Positions 59,485 through 64,000 of a stretch of DNA of 64,000 nucleotides are shown here, in pieces. Origin of the DNA: Owenia fusiformis. Taxonomy: Eukaryota; Annelida; Polychaeta; Sabellida; Oweniidae. Positions within the stretch are counted from its first letter, which is position 1. Each line of letters opens with the position of its first letter. The DNA is taken from NCBI GenBank assembly GCA_903813345.2, contig CAIIXF020000010.1, positions 18,113,181 to 18,177,180 of the forward strand. Reading direction: 5' to 3'. The translations under genes were made by a program, and so were the position numbers. The notes under the pieces are model-generated. The model was not told the DNA's origin. It saw only the letters and a program-made list of their open reading frames with translations, and did not search any database.

Positions 59485-62400
59485 CTATTGCTTGTACTTT
59501 GAAAGATTAGTTTCATCAGGTACTGAACCAAGATATTTATTTAATGCTTCAGTGTCAGATATACTGTTATGCTCTTCAGCTTCTTTTTCTAATTGTTCCA
59601 GTGTAATTTTTCCAGCTCTAAAGTCTTCTATGATTTGTTTTGAGTAACATGCGTCGAACAGATTCCGTGGGGTGAATTCTCCTTGTACAACATCTGGGGT
59701 TTTCCAAGACACATAAGGTTTCAACTGAAAATAAAGGCAATGTCATTCACATTTAATTTTTTCTGTATGCATACTTCATACTGTACCCATTTTCTGAAAG
59801 GTACAAGGGTCCTGACTTTATATTTAATTCTGAGAAGCTAAACTGTAAATATTCTTTTTCTTTGTTTGTTGAGCCATCTCAAATCATTTTTGCTTCCAAC
59901 ATTTTACAAGGATGTATACTTTACTATATACTCAGTATCAGTGATTGCGATCTATGAATATAAGTACTATAAGCAGGGTCAACTAGTAATATTGAACTTT
60001 GATGCAAGAAATATAATCTGAAATATTTAGGTTTAAGAGAAATGACCTTGATGTGACTGATGTTTCAAATAAAGGAAACAAGGCATAAACATGACAAAAT
60101 GTCACCACTTGTAGATGATTGGTCAATTTGAAGGAAGTTGAAAAAAGACCTTTTTTGACTCTCAGAAGGTCATCGAAGGTGAAATCTCAAATCTAAAGTC
60201 AGATTTGAACTTCTAAGAACTTGCAGATGATTTAAAAAAAAATTCAATTTGAAGCAAGTTGAAAAAAGAACTTTTTGACCCTGAGAAGGTCATAAAAGGT
60301 CAAATCTTTTTTGACTTCGAGAATGTCATTAAATATCAAATCTATGATCAGATTTGAACTTTTGAGAACTTGTAGATGATTTTAAAAAATTTGGTCAATT
60401 GACCTTTTGCGATCAGAATTCAGGAATTTTGTTTATGGATACTGTTGTCACGTATTTCGTCTTATTGGTATGACGTCATATAGAAATGATATTAGACATG
60501 ATGGAATCACGAAATGGCGGACACATGGCAGTTTTGAGCTAAAAAATATTGTCGTTTCTTATATAAAAACCATAGGTCGAATATTTACCAGGTATGCCGA
60601 TTTGACTAGATCATGAGTATGTCTATATATATGCGAAGTTTGGGTGAAATTCATACTAAACATCGATGCCTATAAGCGCCCCCCGTTTTTGTCAAAATCG
60701 GGGGGCGCTAAACCGCTATCTAAATCATGTCAGTAAGACCTTAGACTTGGTATGTGCTTAGCATGAATGTTGATCTAGTCAAATAGAACGCTTTCGTGAA
60801 AAATAAATCAATAAAGCACGAAATATAGAAGATAATCTCTCAAAATCAAGCATCTAAAGCTGGGTGACCTAATTGTGACGTCACTAAAAGACAGAATCCA
60901 TTCGGTGATCGCAAATCATCAATTAGTATCAAATTGAAAAAATACATTTTTGACATTAAGAAGGTCATTGAGGGTCAAATATTAAGTCAGATTTGAATTT
61001 TTTATAACTTGTAGATGATTATGAAAAAATTGGTCAATTTGAAGCAAGTTGAAAGAACACCTTTTTAAAGTTTTTTTTACCTTGAAAAGGTCATTGAAGG
61101 TAAAATCTGAAATGTACCGTAGAGTCAGATTTGGACTTCTAAAAAGTTGTGATTTTGAAAAAATTGAAGTCAGTCTAAACAGTATTTGTCAAGTTATTTG
61201 AAGTTGTAAGAATTTGTTACAGACACCAACCACCACCCGCTGATTGCCAACCACCATCACAAAAACGGCGACCATTCTCAATATGTCACCACTTTTTGGT
61301 GGTGACATAAATGAAATGGAAAATTCTTAGTTTTGAGAATGATAAATGGTACCTTGAAATCTGTAAGATCTGGAACAACAAATTCTGGTATACGTTCGGG
61401 TATCACTTGGTAGAGTTTGCCTATTTTTCTCCCAGTGGCCTGGACCCCCTGAGCTGTAAAAAACAAATACATAATGGTGTAATATTTTTCTCTGATTGCA
61501 TACACTATTATTCTGTGGAACTAATAAATTCAATTTTAACACACCCTACCTATTTTGTAATTTAAAATCAACTCAAATATACATCTATATTTATAATGAA
61601 GCAGATATCAGGCAAACATATTTGTAACATATTTTTTGATCGATAACATCATCGGTTATAAAATTGGAAGTGTGTTATAATTCTATGTTGTTGCATAAAC
61701 ATTTTATTTATTCAAATATTTCCATGATTTGATTTTAAATACTTCTAAATGATTTTCAAATCATTACTATTTCTGTTTTTGATAAAATATGTTTAAAAAT
61801 TATCATAGAAAAAACGATCATTCAGAGTTTAGGGCATTTGCACCTTTCTTAGTAACTTTGTATAAGATCATAAAAGACTTCCAACGAATTTTGAGCAGAA
61901 GCACAATTGACATTGACATTGCATGTGCTGGTTAATTTTCTCTGCGAATAACAAAGAGGATTGAAAGCCAGGGTTCCAACTCAATATTAGGGAGTTTGCA
62001 ATGTTTTCACAATCTAAACATGAACGGATATTTAAACGATGCTTTTGTATGGGCGATTGGTCATTCATATAGATTGGCCTTTCGACTTCATATGCAAGCT
62101 TAAACTCCCTATTCTTTAATCTACAACTTGATGCAATATTGCTATTCGTGCCGGTATATTTCCATATGTTCTGGGCCAATATAAAGATGGCAGCACCAAC
62201 AGAATCCTGTATTATCTTTAAGAGAAACATAGATAAACACAGATCGATTACAATGCCATCTTTATTTAAAAATGATTGTTATCGCCCTTAGCCTATATAT
62301 ATTTCTACGGCTGCAAGGAGAATGGTTGATATTCTTGATTGATTGATTGATTGAACATACTTAGCAGTTATGTCCCTATCATTGAATATATGCCTAAGGT

Positions 62401-63966
62401 CTGTCACCAATATAGCCCAAGCTTGCGAGGGTTATATTACGACAGACCGAAGGCATATATTCAATGATACGGACATAACTGTTGTATTACATACTTTTAT
62501 ATCATGGATACGTTATATCAATGACGCCACGTGTCTGTGTGCGAGTGAAATTAGGAAGAAATGAAACATGACGTCCCGATGATATCATAAGATTGTCATG
62601 GTAAAAGGTTTGGCGGCTATACAGGAATATATAGCCGACCTCCAGCTCCATTGACTTCAATACAAATGCTTCCCTGGGTATGTAATACAATGTAATAGAG
62701 GTTAAGGTGTAGCGTGCAATTGACCAAGATGACATAGTAATAGGTGTGCTTAGTGAAATTCGCGAAATATAGCTGAGCTGTAAAAAACAAATACATAATG
62801 GTGTTATCTTGGTTCAAAAATTTTTTCAAAATCCAGCATAGTTTTGTCACTTTCTGTTTTGTCATCTCCTTTTTAAGTACCATTGCACCTTAAATATTGA
62901 ACAGTAGTCCAAAAAAGAACCCACACCCAAACCCCCTCAAAGATAGTTCGCTTCGCTCGTGGCGTACACTCACAAAATACCTACATTACGCCACTGAATT
63001 TGAACTATACTAGAAGAAAATGTGCAACTTTGAAAGTTGGTAACGCTGGTCACAGACCTCTGCCAGATACCTCTCCTTGGTGTCTAGGCTCAACGAATAT
63101 ACTCAAGGACAAGACACAAAATCTTCAGAAAATTTATATTTCCTTGATTTTGGAGTCAGTTCATCAATAAATATCACATGTCACACCTCAAATGATGCGT
63201 ACTGTTGTTAGATTGATCTTCAATCACTAAAGCCACACATTCAAAGGTGTCTGTTGATAAAAGCATAAAATAAGCGAGCATATTTATAATGGAGTATATT
63301 TCTGTTGTTCAAATGTTTATTCCCGAAGTCAAATGTCTTTTCTGAGAATGAGACGCCACTCCGGATGACGTCACATCAGAGATTACCGAGAAACACCATG
63401 ACGTTTCTTAAACTCCTGTAGAAACAATAACAATGGTTTGTTAGGCGCCGCGATCCTTTACTTTCATTGGCTGTTTGTTGCGGTGTGACATAAATTTTTT
63501 TGGTTTGTGTCTGATCTTCTTATTTATTCACTGAGCCTACTTCCAAATCCAATAGGGGCTGGATTGGCTCCAGATCTGTGACTCTGGTAGGAACGTTAGG
63601 TACCCGGTCACAGCAACCCCGTTACACAATCGAAAGATCATGCTCTCTTTTAGATGAATTTCCAACAATGTTTACTTCTAGTCTATTTCACATTTCATTA
63701 CCTCTAGTAGCCAACTTTTCAAGCCACTGTTTCCTTGCTCCTGGTTTTCCTGGTGCCATCATTTTCGGGGTCATCTCGAATCTTTTATCATATGGCACAT
63801 CTTTCTTGAATTTAGCTCTCCTCTTGTTCCTTCGGAATTTGACATGTTTGTACATTTCTTCTCCCTTATCTTCTCCATACCTCAGCCATTTATTACGTGT
63901 TTGTGATTGATAAATGCATGGTAATCTTTGATATAATCCTTGGAAAAGTTTTTTACCAACTTCCAT
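59485..63966 (-). CDS. mrpl41: Mitochondrial large-subunit ribosomal protein mL41, complete, 3 exons
   Basis: Coding exons 63966-63702, 61453-61353 and 59724-59485 join in phases 1 and 0 with GT-AG borders, giving 201 aa. The ATG follows an in-frame TGA two codons upstream. The family signature is plain: PEFVVPDLTDFK at 111-122, continuing across the splice as LKPYVSWKTPDVVQGEFT; human mL41 has PEFVVPDLTGFKLKPYVSY. The first 88 residues are basic and fit a mitochondrial targeting region plus an rRNA-binding extension. The protein is longer than human mL41 (137 aa), with extra length at both ends. Its role is structural, in the mitochondrial 39S ribosomal subunit. The promoter must lie beyond 63966, outside the window. 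Confidence 0.93.
59725..61352 (-). other. Second intron of mL41, mostly repeats
   Basis: Contains two part copies of the GTCAATTTGAAGCAAGTTGA family (about 60095-60400 and 60945-61310) separated by the 513-bp element at 60403-60915. This order suggests the TTTGCGATC element inserted into the older repeat. Confidence 0.75.
60403..60915 (+). mobile_element. Element with TTTGCGATC inverted ends, long copy
   Basis: Ends CCTTTTGCGATCAG and GATCGCAAA. Inside, AGCGCCCCCCG at 60675 pairs with CGGGGGGCGCT near 60710, making a strong GC hairpin that is unusual in this AT-rich DNA. The opposite-strand copy at 49388-49706 lacks this hairpin. The open frame at 60407-60616 lies inside it and is not a gene. 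Confidence 0.75.
62365..62481. repeat. Inverted repeat, about 43-bp arms
   Basis: CAGTTATGTCCCTATCATTG, then AATATATGCC and GGTCTGTC, return as GACAGACC, GGCATATATT and CAATGATACGGACATAACTG. Only a few bases differ. Confidence 0.85.
62773..62804 (-). promoter_or_regulatory. Duplicated splice acceptor (decoy or alternative) in mL41 intron 1
   Basis: These 32 bases are identical to 61449-61480, which span the tract TTTGTTTTTTACAG and the first bases of mL41 exon 2. On the minus strand this gives a second complete acceptor about 1.3 kb upstream of the real one. Reading on from it, a frame stays open for about 50 codons without resembling mL41. Confidence 0.7.
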
Positions 63967-64000
63967 ATTTCAACCGGAAGTACTGAAATCCACGGTGGTC

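Larger units (their letters stand above)
61454..63701 (-). other. First intron of mL41
   Basis: A 2.2-kb intron with a copy of the exon-2 splice acceptor (62773-62804), an inverted repeat (62365-62481) and a dispersed repeat (about 61790-61950) related to 37085-37260. No additional exon is needed to make the protein continuous. Confidence 0.7.

Overview
The window is nuclear DNA of an animal. It is AT-rich, the genes are split by GT-AG introns, the spaces between genes are long, and small inverted-repeat transposons are everywhere. The gene set (OSTF1, mitochondrial ribosomal protein mL41, a MAVS-like CARD, several TIR adaptors) and the repeat style suggest a marine invertebrate. I cannot fix the phylum from sequence alone.

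Layout. 2.2-9.7 kb: a complete eight-exon ostf1 gene (minus), SH3 plus ankyrin repeats, 215 aa. 9.7-13.2 kb: non-coding, with a very long imperfect palindrome. 13.2-14.6 kb: a small TIR-domain adaptor gene (minus), with an ISRE-like site upstream. 14.7-19.6 kb: a minisatellite, a hairpin and a dead mariner-type transposon. 19.6-21.6 kb: a second TIR adaptor gene (minus), 613 aa, with a divergent TIR. 21.6-33.1 kb: repeats, including a 1.2 kb inverted-repeat element that carries a minisatellite full of nuclear-receptor half-sites. 33.1-47.9 kb: a ten-coding-exon gene (minus) for a 1579-aa protein that joins a MAVS-like CARD, a proline/glutamine and serine-rich linker, a TIR domain, a charged coiled coil and a long serine/threonine-rich tail. 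53.4-54.0 kb: a fourth TIR gene (plus), single coding exon, with the canonical RDxxPG box 2. 59.5-64.0 kb: a complete three-exon gene (minus) for mL41, whose ATG lies at the right edge.

The striking content is a roughly 41-kb cluster of four TIR-domain adaptors. In the three minus-strand genes, a phase-1 intron precedes the TIR-coding exon and a splice acceptor lies 39-77 nt before the start codon. The largest member fuses a MAVS-type CARD (the RIG-I/MDA5 side of vertebrate antiviral signalling) to a TIR domain (the TLR/TRIF side). Close matches to the interferon-stimulated response element lie upstream of one TIR gene and in the spacer between the CARD-TIR gene and the plus-strand TIR gene. 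The protein calls rest on reading exons and splice sites directly. Pathway roles are inferred from domain families.
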